Source: SVQP01 sp045650025
GTDB taxonomy: Bacteria > Bacillota > Clostridia > Oscillospirales > CAG-272
Reading direction: 5' to 3'
Length of the DNA: 43,198 bases
Assembly: GCA_045650025.1 (NCBI GenBank)
Contig: JAZRQR010000011.1
Location: 1 to 43,198 of the forward strand
In this document: piece after piece, positions 25,033 through 33,272 of the stretch
Numbering within the stretch: the first letter of the stretch is position 1
Layout: each line of letters opens with the position of its first letter
The notes under the pieces: generated by a model
Database searches by the model: none
Told to the model about the DNA's origin: nothing
What the model saw: only the letters and a program-made list of their open reading frames with translations
Translations under genes and position numbers: made by a program

Positions 25033-25779
25033 TTATTCCTCAATCAAATACCGCAGCATCCTTGCGGGATCGTCCAAAAAACGCTTGGTAATCTGGTAAT
25101 GCTCGGTCTCGCGGTAGTCCACGGCGCGGATACCCTCGGCAGACAGCTCCAAGATCTGCGCCCCGGGGTACGCCATGAGAATGGGCGAATGTGTAGCAAT
25201 GATCAGCTGCGAATTTGCCTTGACCAAGCGGTCGATCTCGGCAAGCAGCGTCAGCTGGCGCATGGGCGAGAGCGCTGCCTCCGGCTCGTCGAACAGGTAA
25301 AGCCCGTTGCCGCCCAGACGGTTTTGCACCAGGGCAAGAAAGCTCTCCCCGTGCGATTGCTTGTGCAGCGACTTGCCGCCGTAGCTTTCGGTCAGCTTTC
25401 GCGAAAATGCAGGCTGCCTGTCAAGCTGCTCCAGGTTGGTGGCAACGTTGTAAAGGCTCTCGGCACGCAGGAAATACCCGTCCTTAGGAAAGGCGCGGCG
25501 CACAATGCGCAGGCTTTGGTGCAAGGCGGAATGCGTATCGTTGGTGGAAAATTGAAAATTGCGCGAGCCACCCTCGGGATTGAAGCCGCAAGCAACCGCT
25601 ATTGCTTCCAGCAAGGTAGACTTGCCCGTGCCGTTTTCGCCGACAAGAAAGGTCACGTCAGCGTCAAGAGCAAGGCGCGGATGCTTTTGTAAATGCTGCA
25701 CCACGGGTAAGCCCTGCAAATACGAGCCTTCAGGCATTTGATTTTCAAACACGATCTCGCTTAAATATCCGACCGACAT
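25033..25779 (-). CDS. AAA/ABC-type predicted ATPase (COG3910-like)
   Basis: 248 soluble residues with Walker A GENGTGKST (47-55), an ABC-like signature SHGES (142-146), Walker B LYLFDEPEAAL (160-170) and the switch His in IIATHSP (197). No membrane partner is present. Such stand-alone ATPases belong to the SMC/Rad50-like group; roles proposed range from DNA-related functions to toxin-antitoxin or regulation, so none is assigned here. The ATG at 25779 follows AAAGGAGA. It lies 19 nt after the esterase gene in the same operon as the pectin genes, which is unexpected. Confidence 0.7.
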   Translation of the reverse strand: MSVGYLSEIVFENQMPEGSYLQGLPVVQHLQKHPRLALDADVTFLVGENGTGKSTLLEAIAVACGFNPEGGSRNFQFSTNDTHSALHQSLRIVRRAFPKDGYFLRAESLYNVATNLEQLDRQPAFSRKLTESYGGKSLHKQSHGESFLALVQNRLGGNGLYLFDEPEAALSPMRQLTLLAEIDRLVKANSQLIIATHSPILMAYPGAQILELSAEGIRAVDYRETEHYQITKRFLDDPARMLRYLIEE

Positions 25780-25798
25780 GCGCTCTCTCCTTTCAGTT

Positions 25799-26758
25799 TT
25801 ATCTATTTTGGTAGCTTTGCACCACGTATTGCCCGAACAAGCGTCCGAGCTCCAGCTCGCTTGCCGCGTCATAGTGCCCCCAATCGGGCTCTCCGGCAGG
25901 CTCTTTGTGTACCGTAAAGCCCGCTTCAATGGTGGGAAAATACAGATTCAGCTCCGAAAGTGCTGCAAACTGCACCTTCGCCTCGTTGATGGCAGGGTAT
26001 GCGGGCTCGCAATAGGGACTGTTGGAAATGCCCGCATCGATAAAGTATATCCCGCCCTCTTCCGCGTAAGGCGCAAGATCCTCGCGCAAATACGCTGCAA
26101 ATGCGGTCTGGTTGGCAAGATACTTGGACGCCTTGAAATCGGTGGTGTCCGATTCTCCCTGCATCCAGCAAACAGCTCCCACACGCGCGTCATATCCCGC
26201 ATCGCCAAGCGCATCCAGATACGTAGTGGCAAACGCCAAGAACGCCTCATAAATCGAGCCGCGTGCGCCGTCGCATAACCAATGGTGATGCAAGGAATAG
26301 CCCGACATGGAATATTTAAGAATAAACACGGTTTCATCGGGATAAGCGCCTGAAAGCACCTCTGCCATGCCAAGCTCGGGGCCAAAGCAGCCCTCTCCTG
26401 CAGCACAGGTCAAATCCACGGGCACAAACGCACCGCCCGAGGTATACTTGTGGTCGTCAAGACAGTAATTGATGCGCACCGAGTCATAGCCCGCCTCGTA
26501 CTTTGCGTACTGCTCGTCACTTACGCACTCCTGCAAGTAGCTTGTCAGCGAGCAGCCCGTCGCGTTGCTCTGCCCGATGAGAATGATCACACGGGCGCGC
26601 TGCCCCTGCCCCGCCGCAATTTCCGCCTCGGGGTATTCACCGTTCATATTCAGCCACACTGTCACATCCTCGCTGGTGCCCTCTTGACCGCTGCCCATCG
26701 GTGCGCACGCACAAAGGCAGAGGCAAAGACACAGGATCAGCGCAAAAGTGCGGAACAT
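25799..26758 (-). CDS. SGNH-type acetylesterase lipoprotein (sialate O-acetylesterase/CE6-like)
   Basis: About 319 residues. A very short Cys/Leu-rich signal (LCLCLCLCAC) ends in a lipobox; then GQSNATG (nucleophile Ser), FGPELGMAEVL, WMQGESD and DWGHYD (Asp/His) follow the SASA family, which deacetylates acetylated sugars. Secreted and lipid-anchored. Two starts are close: ATG 26764 is 2 nt from GGAG, while ATG 26758 (MFRTFALIL) has 8-nt spacing and is preferred. Pectin and xylan can carry O-acetyl groups, which fits the neighbouring GH28-like gene. Confidence 0.75.
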   Translation of the reverse strand: MFRTFALILCLCLCLCACAPMGSGQEGTSEDVTVWLNMNGEYPEAEIAAGQGQRARVIILIGQSNATGCSLTSYLQECVSDEQYAKYEAGYDSVRINYCLDDHKYTSGGAFVPVDLTCAAGEGCFGPELGMAEVLSGAYPDETVFILKYSMSGYSLHHHWLCDGARGSIYEAFLAFATTYLDALGDAGYDARVGAVCWMQGESDTTDFKASKYLANQTAFAAYLREDLAPYAEEGGIYFIDAGISNSPYCEPAYPAINEAKVQFAALSELNLYFPTIEAGFTVHKEPAGEPDWGHYDAASELELGRLFGQYVVQSYQNR

Positions 26759-26760
26759 CC

Positions 26761-27918
26761 TCATTGCTCCACCGTCATATTCTTACTCTGCTCCACCAAG
26801 AACAAAGGGCTCTCTCTGCCGTCCTTGAACGTCCAGGACACGTCCTTGAGGACGACCTTCATGGGCGAGTGATCGGGTGCTTCGCACCAAGTGGGGTACG
26901 ACAGATCGGTAAAGCGCACGTTTGTCAGCTCCATCGTGCCAAGATACGTGCCGTTTTGCAAATGATTCTTACCCGCGTGATAGTGGATGACCTCGTTAGC
27001 CCCTTCCACAATGCAGTTTTCAAAATGCAGGTCAGACGCTTCATAGGGATAATTCTGGCTGCCGAAATAGTCGACTAAGCAAACAAGGTTATGTCTGCCC
27101 TGCTCGCGCGGCAGCTCGTCAAACTTGCCCTTAACCACAGTCTTGCGGTGCGGATAATAGCCGGGGCCGAAAACGTAGCAGTCGCGCACGTAGATACCTA
27201 CGCCGCCGATACGGAAGCCGTTGCAGGAGGTGTTGAGCACGCAGCGGCGCACCTGCAGATCGTTGATATTGATGCCCGCAATGCAGTCGTCGCCCGTCTT
27301 AAAGAAGCAATCCTCGATCACGGCATGCTCGGTGCAATGCAAGTGGATACCGTCCGAGCCGCCAAGGCAGGTCACGTGGTGCATGTGCAGATTACGGCAA
27401 TTATTGGTTTCATGCAAGAAGTTGCCGCTGTGGCGCGCGATATAACCCGTCAGCTCCACGTTTTCGCAGCAGGAAAAGAACACGATATGCGGGCCGCGAT
27501 AGCCCTCCTCACCGTCGGGGTCATAGCAATTCTGTCCGTCCAAAGCAGAACCAAACTCACCGATAATGGACACGTTCTTCTGTCCGTAGGACGAGATCAT
27601 GGCGCGGCGGTAGGTCTCCCAGGGCTGCCCGTAATACTGCGTGATCAGCTCCATATCCGAGCGCATCTGCACGCTCTCGGGAATGGCAAACACCTCGTAA
27701 TCATCGCACTCGGTGCTGCCGTAGATCTCTGCGCCCTTTTCTAAGTAAAGCGTGGTATCCGACCACATCCAGAGCGAGGAAATATAATACTTGCCGCGCG
27801 GGAAAATCACGCGTCCGCCTTCCTCGCGGCACAGATCCAGCACTGCCTGGATCTTGGCGGTCTGCTGCTGTGTGCAATTGACTTCTACACCGTAATCGGT
27901 GACTCTGTAATCTCTCAT
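26761..27918 (-). CDS. Right-handed beta-helix protein, GH28 polygalacturonase-like
   Basis: 385 residues without signal peptide. Pectin-lyase-like repeats appear from about residue 130 on. Family landmarks are GGSDGIHLH (Asp189), TGDDCIA (Asp210, Asp211) and SCNGFRIGG where classical GH28 enzymes have a His in a Gly-His-Gly motif. The three acidic residues are in place but the His is not obvious, so the protein may act on another uronide, or on intracellular oligosaccharides. The start is ATG 27918 with GGGAGG 5 nt ahead and a perfect promoter. First gene of a three-gene operon. Confidence 0.75.
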   Translation of the reverse strand: MRDYRVTDYGVEVNCTQQQTAKIQAVLDLCREEGGRVIFPRGKYYISSLWMWSDTTLYLEKGAEIYGSTECDDYEVFAIPESVQMRSDMELITQYYGQPWETYRRAMISSYGQKNVSIIGEFGSALDGQNCYDPDGEEGYRGPHIVFFSCCENVELTGYIARHSGNFLHETNNCRNLHMHHVTCLGGSDGIHLHCTEHAVIEDCFFKTGDDCIAGININDLQVRRCVLNTSCNGFRIGGVGIYVRDCYVFGPGYYPHRKTVVKGKFDELPREQGRHNLVCLVDYFGSQNYPYEASDLHFENCIVEGANEVIHYHAGKNHLQNGTYLGTMELTNVRFTDLSYPTWCEAPDHSPMKVVLKDVSWTFKDGRESPLFLVEQSKNMTVEQ

Positions 27919-27953
27919 ATAAGCCTCCCTGATAGGATTTATTTTCTGCTTTC

Positions 27954-27982
27954 ATTATATCCGATTTGCCTATATTTGTCAA
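27954..27982 (-). promoter_or_regulatory. Perfect-consensus promoter of the GH28/esterase/ATPase operon
   Basis: On the minus strand TTGACA (27982-27977), 17-bp spacer, TATAAT (27959-27954). Confidence 0.9.
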
Positions 27983-27991
27983 GAAGCGCCA

Positions 27992-28031
27992 CCAAAAACA
28001 AATGGAGCCGACCGCTACGGATTGGCTCCAT
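27992..28031 (-). terminator. Terminator of the DUF2752 gene
   Basis: ATGGAGCC (28002-28009) and GGCTCCAT (28024-28031) form a stem with a 14-nt loop that can pair further; the minus strand continues TTGTTTTTGG. Confidence 0.75.
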
Positions 28032-28037
28032 GATTCA

Positions 28038-28472
28038 TTATAAAATTGCTTGCAGTATTTCCACCACCGCCGGCAGATTGCGCAAGATCAAAAACACCAG
28101 CGCGCCTGCACACCACACGATCAGCATGGGAATATTGTACATGCCCCTGAGCATCTTTTTGGCAAATCCTACGCCAAAGAGCACCGACAGATTCAGTACA
28201 AGCAGGCTTACCGCCAGATACACCGCTGCAAAAAACAGCAGCTGATGATCCATAAACGCCATGCCGATGCGCCCCGAGAACAAATCGTTGACAAAATGCG
28301 TGCCACCGCAGGTCAGGCAAGAAAACCCTATGCTCTCCCAAAGGCAGGAGCTTTTTGCGCCCTTTAGCATTGCCCCGCTCAGCGGTCCGCAAACAAACGC
28401 GCCAATGACACAAAGCAGATCACACGAAAGCAGTATGATCTTGCTTCGGTTCTGTTTCCAAAAGGCATTCAT
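28038..28472 (-). CDS. DUF2752 family membrane protein
   Basis: 144 residues with three or four hydrophobic segments and the DUF2752 signature FSCLTCGGTHFVNDLFSG with a Cys pair. Function is unknown; members are small inner-membrane proteins. No promoter fits between the preceding terminator and the gene, so expression may depend on read-through from the zinc-ribbon gene. AAGGAGG lies 12 nt before the ATG. Confidence 0.75.
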   Translation of the reverse strand: MNAFWKQNRSKIILLSCDLLCVIGAFVCGPLSGAMLKGAKSSCLWESIGFSCLTCGGTHFVNDLFSGRIGMAFMDHQLLFFAAVYLAVSLLVLNLSVLFGVGFAKKMLRGMYNIPMLIVWCAGALVFLILRNLPAVVEILQAIL

Positions 28473-28504
28473 CCTCTCGTGTAACCTCCTTTTTTAATTG
28501 GTTG

Positions 28505-28537
28505 AAAAAGAACACCCGACGTGCAGGTGTTCTTTTT
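28505..28537 (-). terminator. Terminator after the zinc-ribbon protein
   Basis: AAAAAGAACACC (28505-28516) pairs with GGTGTTCTTTTT (28526-28537), a perfect 12-bp stem with T tracts at both ends. Confidence 0.85.
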
Positions 28538-28544
28538 TCTTTGA

Positions 28545-28988
28545 TCAAAACTCGCCGCCAAAAATTGCCAGCAGTGCAGCAGCACCGTAAAGCACAATGT
28601 ACAGCACGACAACCACGATCATCACAATAGCAATTGCCATTGCAACAGCGGACAGAATGGTACCAACCAGTGCAAAGGTGTTCTTTACGCCTGCCTGCTT
28701 CGCCTTCTTCAGATCGCCAACGTTCTTGATCAACGAGATAAGACCCAGGATAGCAGCTACGGGAATCGTGATAAAGCCAAGATACGTGCAGCAGCAGCCA
28801 ACCAATACCAGCGCTGCAGCTACGATACCCATGATCATGCCTGCCTTACTCGGTGCCTGTACGGGAGCCGTTTCTACGGTCTCTTCCACGACGGGCTGCT
28901 CAGCAACTTCCTCGTTTACGGGCGCGCCGCAAGCGGGACAGATCTTATCCTCTGCAGTAATTTCTGCATTGCAAAAAGGACAGTTCAT
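28545..28988 (-). CDS. Zinc-ribbon and DUF4190-like two-TM membrane protein
   Basis: 147 residues: MNCPFC...CPACG is a double CxxC zinc ribbon (residues 3-21); a Glu/Val/Pro-rich linker follows; then two membrane segments around GIVAAALVLVGCCCTYLGFITIPVAAILG and VALVTILSAVAMAIAIVMIVVVVLYIV-like stretches, resembling DUF4190. Start ATG 28988 follows GGAGG with 8-nt spacing. Function unknown; likely a membrane regulatory or scaffold protein. Confidence 0.7.
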   Translation of the reverse strand: MNCPFCNAEITAEDKICPACGAPVNEEVAEQPVVEETVETAPVQAPSKAGMIMGIVAAALVLVGCCCTYLGFITIPVAAILGLISLIKNVGDLKKAKQAGVKNTFALVGTILSAVAMAIAIVMIVVVVLYIVLYGAAALLAIFGGEF

Positions 28989-29021
28989 TTTCCATACCTC
29001 CATATGTAAACGTTAGATTTA

Positions 29022-29050
29022 ATTATAGCACAACTATATGCAAAATGCAA
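29022..29050 (-). promoter_or_regulatory. Sigma-A-type promoter for the zinc-ribbon gene
   Basis: On the minus strand TTGCAT (29050-29045), 17-bp spacer, TATAAT (29027-29022), with TGC before the -10 element. Confidence 0.8.
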
Positions 29051-29081
29051 TAGCATTTATACAAATACTCGCATTTTGTCG

Positions 29082-29104
29082 AAAAAAATGGATGCGCGGG
29101 CATC
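29082..29104 (-). terminator. Short terminator overlapping the apbE stop codon
   Basis: GATGC (29091-29095) and GCATC (29100-29104) form a small stem; the minus strand continues with C, A and seven Ts. Confidence 0.6.
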
Positions 29105-30167
29105 AGGGCTGGACGGTATACGCCTCCCAGCCCTCAGTTGCCACGCACGTACCGTCGGGCAGCACCCATTGTGCCTCGGTATCGGGCAGCGATTTGACCA
29201 ACGCCATGCCCTCCTCCAAGGTCATGCAAAACAACGCGGTGGAAAGCGCGTCTGCCATACCCGAATGCGCCGTCAGCACCGAAACCGACACAAGCCCCTC
29301 GGCGGGCATGAGCGTTTCGGGATGAATGATATGATGGTAGCGCTTACCGTTCACCAGATAATAGCGCTGATACGAGCCGCTGGTCACCAGCGTCTGTCCG
29401 CTCAGCCCCAGATAGCAAAGGTAGTCCTCACCCTCGTCAAAGGGGTTCTCCAAGCCCACCGTCCAGGTGCTGCCGTCTGCCTTGGTGCCAATGGTGCGCA
29501 CGTTACCGCCCACGTTGAGCACGTATCCGGTAATGCCGCGGCTCTCCAGCTTTTGCGCAATCATTTCCACGGCATAGCCCTTGGCAACCGCGCCTACGTC
29601 CAGCTTCATTTGCGGGTCGGTAACGGTCACGGTGCAGTTCTGCTCGTCAATGACCAGATTGTCAATATTGGTGTGCTTTGCAGCCTCCTGCAGCTTTTCC
29701 ATCGGAGGCAGCATGGCAGATGCGGGATCGTCCATGCCCACGGTGCGGTATTCATGCCAGATGGACAGCACGCTGCCCATGGCAATGTTGACGCGCCCAC
29801 CCGTCAGTGCATGCATTTCCTTGGCATAAAGCAGCATATCGATCACGCGGCGATCCACCGTGACCGTGCGGTGCTCGCCCTTTACCAGCTCGTTGATGGT
29901 GCAAAGATTCTCCAGCCCCTCAAAGCGGTGGTAAATGGTGAACAGACGGTGGTACTCGCGCAGCTCGGCAAGCACCTCATTGGCAACCGCGTCAAACGCT
30001 TCCTTGCTCTCGGCATAGCCCGAAATGGTGGCAACGGTATCAAAATAATCAAAGGAATACGTGCTGAACTTTTCAAGCTTGATCTCCTTTTCCTGACACG
30101 CCGTCAGCGTCAAGGCAGGCAAAAGCAAGCAAAGAGACAGCAAAAGCAATAAAATTCTGTGTTTCAT
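29103..30167 (-). CDS. apbE: FAD:protein FMN transferase ApbE, lipoprotein
   Basis: 354 residues. Lipoprotein signal with LTAC (Cys24). ApbE landmarks in order: FDYFDTVATI, MGSVLSIWHEYR, KLDVGAVAKGYAVE, YVLNVGGNVRTIG, HHIIHPETLMPAE and SGMADALSTALFCM (metal-binding Asp region). ApbE moves FMN from FAD to a Thr of target proteins outside the membrane; its natural targets here are RnfG and RnfD, whose motifs are present in the same region. No ribosome site is seen: the ATG is only about 10 nt from a terminator hairpin of the preceding gene. Confidence 0.9.
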   Translation of the reverse strand: MKHRILLLLLSLCLLLPALTLTACQEKEIKLEKFSTYSFDYFDTVATISGYAESKEAFDAVANEVLAELREYHRLFTIYHRFEGLENLCTINELVKGEHRTVTVDRRVIDMLLYAKEMHALTGGRVNIAMGSVLSIWHEYRTVGMDDPASAMLPPMEKLQEAAKHTNIDNLVIDEQNCTVTVTDPQMKLDVGAVAKGYAVEMIAQKLESRGITGYVLNVGGNVRTIGTKADGSTWTVGLENPFDEGEDYLCYLGLSGQTLVTSGSYQRYYLVNGKRYHHIIHPETLMPAEGLVSVSVLTAHSGMADALSTALFCMTLEEGMALVKSLPDTEAQWVLPDGTCVATEGWEAYTVQP

Positions 30168-30175
30168 ACAATTGT

Positions 30176-30205
30176 AAAAAATGGGAGGCAGGGCCTCCCA
30201 TTTTT
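30176..30205 (-). terminator. Terminator of the duplicated lipoprotein gene, next to apbE
   Basis: ATGGGAGGC (30181-30189) and GCCTCCCAT (30193-30201) with a 3-nt loop, flanked by A and T tracts. It precedes the apbE start by about 10 nt, so apbE may rely on read-through. Confidence 0.85.
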
Positions 30206-30230
30206 CAGTTATCCTTTCAAGGACTTTGAA

Positions 30231-31268
30231 TTAGCCAAGCTTTGCAGCAGCCTTGGTCAGGCCGTTTACCAGAATGGTGCAGCCTGCAGCCTTGAGCTCA
30301 TCGGTGCCGTAGTTGTCAGCACCGCAGAGTGCAGCGATCTCAGCAGCGGTCTTGCCGGCGCACAGAGCGTTGAAAGCGTCAGCCTGCTCGAACCACTCCT
30401 TAGCAGCGCCACCGTAGTTAACCATGCCGTAGTTAGCGCCCAGCTCTCTCTTGGAGGAAACAGCCTTGGTCAGGTCGTAGGTGGAAGCACCGGTAGCGTT
30501 GAAGGTGAACTTCACCTGTACGCAGTCGGAAGCAGCAACAACAACCTTGCCCTGTGCATCCAGAGCAGCACCGACAACGGTGGTCTCAACCTGGTTCTGA
30601 CCGTCAACCTCTTCAGCAGCATCCTTGATGGACTGCTCAACGTTGAAAGCAACCTTCACGGTGTTAGCGGAGGTAGCAGCGGAATCAGCGAGGTTAGCGA
30701 ATGCCTTCTCAATAGCGTTTACGAAATCGGTAACAGCAATGGTGCAGCCTGCAGCAATTACGCCCTCGCCGCCCTTGCCGCCTTCAGCAACCAGAGCCTT
30801 GATCTCGTCCAGAGTCTTACCAACTACAACGGACTCGAAAGCGTCAACCTGCTCGAACCATTCCTTAGCAGCGCCGCCGTAAGCAACCATGTTGTAGTCA
30901 GCGCCCTGCTCGTACTTAGTCTTGAAGCCATCGTTTGCAATTGCCTTACCGTCAAAGGTGTACTTTACAGTCAGGTCAGCGGTGTCGATGTCGCAAGCAA
31001 CAACCTTGCCCTGTGCATCAACAGTCAGAACTGCAGCGGTGATGGTAACCTTGCCCTGACCTTCCTTATCCTCGGTAGCATCAGTAGCGGAAGAAACGGT
31101 GGTGAATACACCCATACCGAACTTTACAGCAGTCTCGGTAGCCTCAGGAGCAGTGGTCTGCTCGCCGGCAGTGGTAGTATCCTCGGTGCCCTGCTTATCG
31201 CAAGAAACAAATGCCAAAGTAGAAGTGATCATCAAAATGCCAAGAAGAACGCAGATAAACTTTTTCAT
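30231..31268 (-). CDS. Surface lipoprotein with an internal duplication, possible FMN-binding relative
   Basis: 345 residues. Signal peptide with VSC lipobox (Cys23) and a short Thr/Glu linker. Two similar halves (about 72-190 and 204-341) share YGGAAKEWFEQ (130-140 and 285-295) and AAGCTI (172 and 327), a 155-residue period. A weak resemblance to FMN-binding domains (DAQGKVV.. strands) and the sequence VSSATDAT near residue 60, which is close to the flavinylation consensus, suggest but do not prove an ApbE target. Preferred start ATG 31268 with GAGGAG 7 nt ahead. It has its own promoter and terminator and lies between the Rnf operon and apbE. Codon choice is strongly biased, hinting at high expression. 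Confidence 0.7.
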   Translation of the reverse strand: MKKFICVLLGILMITSTLAFVSCDKQGTEDTTTAGEQTTAPEATETAVKFGMGVFTTVSSATDATEDKEGQGKVTITAAVLTVDAQGKVVACDIDTADLTVKYTFDGKAIANDGFKTKYEQGADYNMVAYGGAAKEWFEQVDAFESVVVGKTLDEIKALVAEGGKGGEGVIAAGCTIAVTDFVNAIEKAFANLADSAATSANTVKVAFNVEQSIKDAAEEVDGQNQVETTVVGAALDAQGKVVVAASDCVQVKFTFNATGASTYDLTKAVSSKRELGANYGMVNYGGAAKEWFEQADAFNALCAGKTAAEIAALCGADNYGTDELKAAGCTILVNGLTKAAAKLG

Positions 31269-31327
31269 GAGTATTCTCCTCAATATTAATAATGTATTAC
31301 ATGTGATACTTGTCACACGCAATCGCT

Positions 31328-31356
31328 ATTCTAACACATATATACCCAATTGTCAA
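31328..31356 (-). promoter_or_regulatory. Sigma-A-type promoter for the duplicated lipoprotein
   Basis: On the minus strand TTGACA (31356-31351), 17-bp spacer, TAGAAT (31333-31328); about 50 nt of 5' leader. Confidence 0.8.
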
Positions 31357-31397
31357 GAAAAAATTCCTGCGTCTGTGCACTTTTGTCATAATGACGC

Positions 31398-31427
31398 AAA
31401 AAACGCGCATAAGTAATGCGCGTTTTT
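31398..31427 (-). terminator. Terminator of the Rnf operon
   Basis: AAAAACGCGCAT and ATGCGCGTTTTT form a perfect stem around AAGTA; T tract on the minus strand. Confidence 0.9.
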
Positions 31428-31441
31428 GCTATATTTTTGCA

Positions 31442-31807
31442 TTATTTACCAGCTTCGATGGCAATGACCACCTCATGCGGACGGCAAATAATACTTTCCC
31501 ATTCATACGAAATGGGCTTCATTTTGACGCAGGCACTTCCGTGTATCGCGTCGCAATTGGCATACTCCACGTACGCCTTGCCATCCTTGATCACCAGGCG
31601 GTTGATATGCGCCCCGTCAGGACCCGTGACAATATCCACCACAGCGTCCTTATCAAGCGGATAAGAGCCGTACAGCTCGGTGCCAACCGTGACCACCACG
31701 CGGTCGCCCTCGGTGCGGAACAGCAATAGTCCCGCGCCGAACAGCAACACCACGGCAACGATCACACCGACCAGGATCAGGTCGTTTCGTTTCTTTTTAT
31801 CCTGCAT
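31442..31807 (-). CDS. NusG domain II-containing membrane protein
   Basis: 121 residues: a single N-terminal membrane helix (10-30), then a small beta domain with VTGPDGAHINRLVIKDGKA and the Cys-rich end CDAIHGSAC...IICRPHEVVI (Cys85, Cys93, Cys108). The NusG domain II family (DUF1312) is often found next to rnf and apbE genes; its role is not established, although electron transfer or assembly is plausible. Last gene of the Rnf operon, 9 nt after rnfB. Confidence 0.8.
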   Translation of the reverse strand: MQDKKKRNDLILVGVIVAVVLLFGAGLLLFRTEGDRVVVTVGTELYGSYPLDKDAVVDIVTGPDGAHINRLVIKDGKAYVEYANCDAIHGSACVKMKPISYEWESIICRPHEVVIAIEAGK

Positions 31808-31816
31808 GGCAGTACC

Positions 31817-32659
31817 TTACTGCACAAGATCGCGAGGATCCACGTTCTCGGGAATATCCGCCAGCTTGACCGCCTGGATTGCACCCGTGGGGCAGGCAGT
31901 TGCGCATGCACCGCAGCCGGTGCACTTGTCGTAATCAATGCGGGCAAGGTTATCCTTCACGCTCACAGCACCGTTGGGGCAAGCCTTTTCGCACTTCTTA
32001 CAAGCAATGCAAGCATTCTTGCAAGCGGTGCGCGCCTGCGCGCCCTTATCGGTATTGGAGCAGGAAACGACCACGGCAGATTCCTGCGGGATCAGAAAAA
32101 TGATATGCTTGGGACAAGTATCACGGCACAAGCCGCAGCCAATGCAGCGCGAGGTGTCCACGTGTGCAATGCCGTCCTTGGTGCAGATGGCACCCACGGG
32201 ACATGCGGCAGCACAGTCACCAAGACCAATACAGCCAAAGCGGCAAGCATCGGGTCCGCCAAACAGCATGGAGGCTGCACGGCAGCTGGTCACGCCGGTA
32301 TAATCCGCCTTTTTGGTGGTAGCCTCGCAGTGACCGTTACAATGCACGAACGCTACCAAATCCTCGGGAGCTTCTACCTCGATGCCCAGGATCTCACCCA
32401 GCTCCTTGGCAGTAGCCTCCGCGCCGGGCACGCAGAGATTGGGCTTGGCAGTTCCCGCTGCCACGGCTGCAGCGTAGTCGTCACAGCCCTTATAGCCGCA
32501 TGCACCGCAGTTAACACCGGGCAGGCAGGCACGTACCGCCTTGACCTTCTGGTCCTCCGGTACGGCAAAGAAATGCGAAATGAGTGCAAGCAGCACACCC
32601 AGAATGAATGCAACGGCAGCCACAACGCCGAACGCAATCAGAATATCCGTAAATTCCAT
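31817..32659 (-). CDS. rnfB: Electron transport complex subunit RnfB (ferredoxin-type)
   Basis: 280 residues. N-terminal membrane anchor (5-27), the Fe-S motif CLPGVNCGACGYKGC (45-59), then Cys clusters with 2[4Fe-4S] character: CRFGCIGLGDCAAACP (139-154), CIGCGLCRDTCP (172-183), CKNACIACKKCEKACP (213-228) and CTGCGACATACP (246-257). RnfB takes electrons from ferredoxin in the Na+/H+-pumping Rnf complex. ATG 32659 follows GGAGG. An upstream in-frame M lies inside the preceding gene and is not used. Confidence 0.95.
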   Translation of the reverse strand: MEFTDILIAFGVVAAVAFILGVLLALISHFFAVPEDQKVKAVRACLPGVNCGACGYKGCDDYAAAVAAGTAKPNLCVPGAEATAKELGEILGIEVEAPEDLVAFVHCNGHCEATTKKADYTGVTSCRAASMLFGGPDACRFGCIGLGDCAAACPVGAICTKDGIAHVDTSRCIGCGLCRDTCPKHIIFLIPQESAVVVSCSNTDKGAQARTACKNACIACKKCEKACPNGAVSVKDNLARIDYDKCTGCGACATACPTGAIQAVKLADIPENVDPRDLVQ

Positions 32660-32672
32660 TCCGGCACCTCCT

Positions 32673-33272
32673 TTACGCAAACAACGCGTCCACGATGCCC
32701 GCAAAGCCCATGAATGCAAGAGACACAAAGGATGCGGCGATCAGCGTGGAAGCAAGACCGCGGAAGGGCTTGGGGATATGCGTCTCGTCAATGCGGGAGC
32801 GCAGACCCGAGAACAGCACCATAGCCAAAAGGAAGCCAAGACCTACGCCCAGCGAGCTGACCATGGACTGCAGGAAGGTATAACCGTCGGTCACGTTATT
32901 GATGGCAACGCCAAGCACCGCGCAGTTGGTGGTGATCAGCGGCAGGTACACGCCCAGACCCTTGTGCAGAGCGGGAATGAACTTTTTGAGCAGCAGCTCA
33001 ACCATCTGTACCAGCGATGCAATGACCAGAATGAATACGATGGTCTGCATATAGCCAAGACCCAGAGGCTCCAGTACGAAATACTGAATGGGCCAGGTTG
33101 CGGCGGTTGCCAGCAGCATAACTGCGGTTACGGCAATGCCCATGCCGGATGCCTGATCCAGCTTTTTGGAAACGCCCAGGAAGGGGCAGATACCCAAAAA
33201 TCTTGCCAGCACGTAGTTGTTAACCAATACGGAGGACAACAGAATGACGATCAAAGACTTGAACAATTCCAT
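32673..33272 (-). CDS. rnfA: Electron transport complex subunit RnfA
   Basis: 199 residues with six membrane segments. LGICPFLGV (Cys29) and LITTNCAVLG (Cys117) are the conserved Cys residues that, with RnfE, hold a membrane [2Fe-2S] cluster. It starts one nucleotide into the end of rnfE (TAATG). Confidence 0.95.
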   Translation of the reverse strand: MELFKSLIVILLSSVLVNNYVLARFLGICPFLGVSKKLDQASGMGIAVTAVMLLATAATWPIQYFVLEPLGLGYMQTIVFILVIASLVQMVELLLKKFIPALHKGLGVYLPLITTNCAVLGVAINNVTDGYTFLQSMVSSLGVGLGFLLAMVLFSGLRSRIDETHIPKPFRGLASTLIAASFVSLAFMGFAGIVDALFA

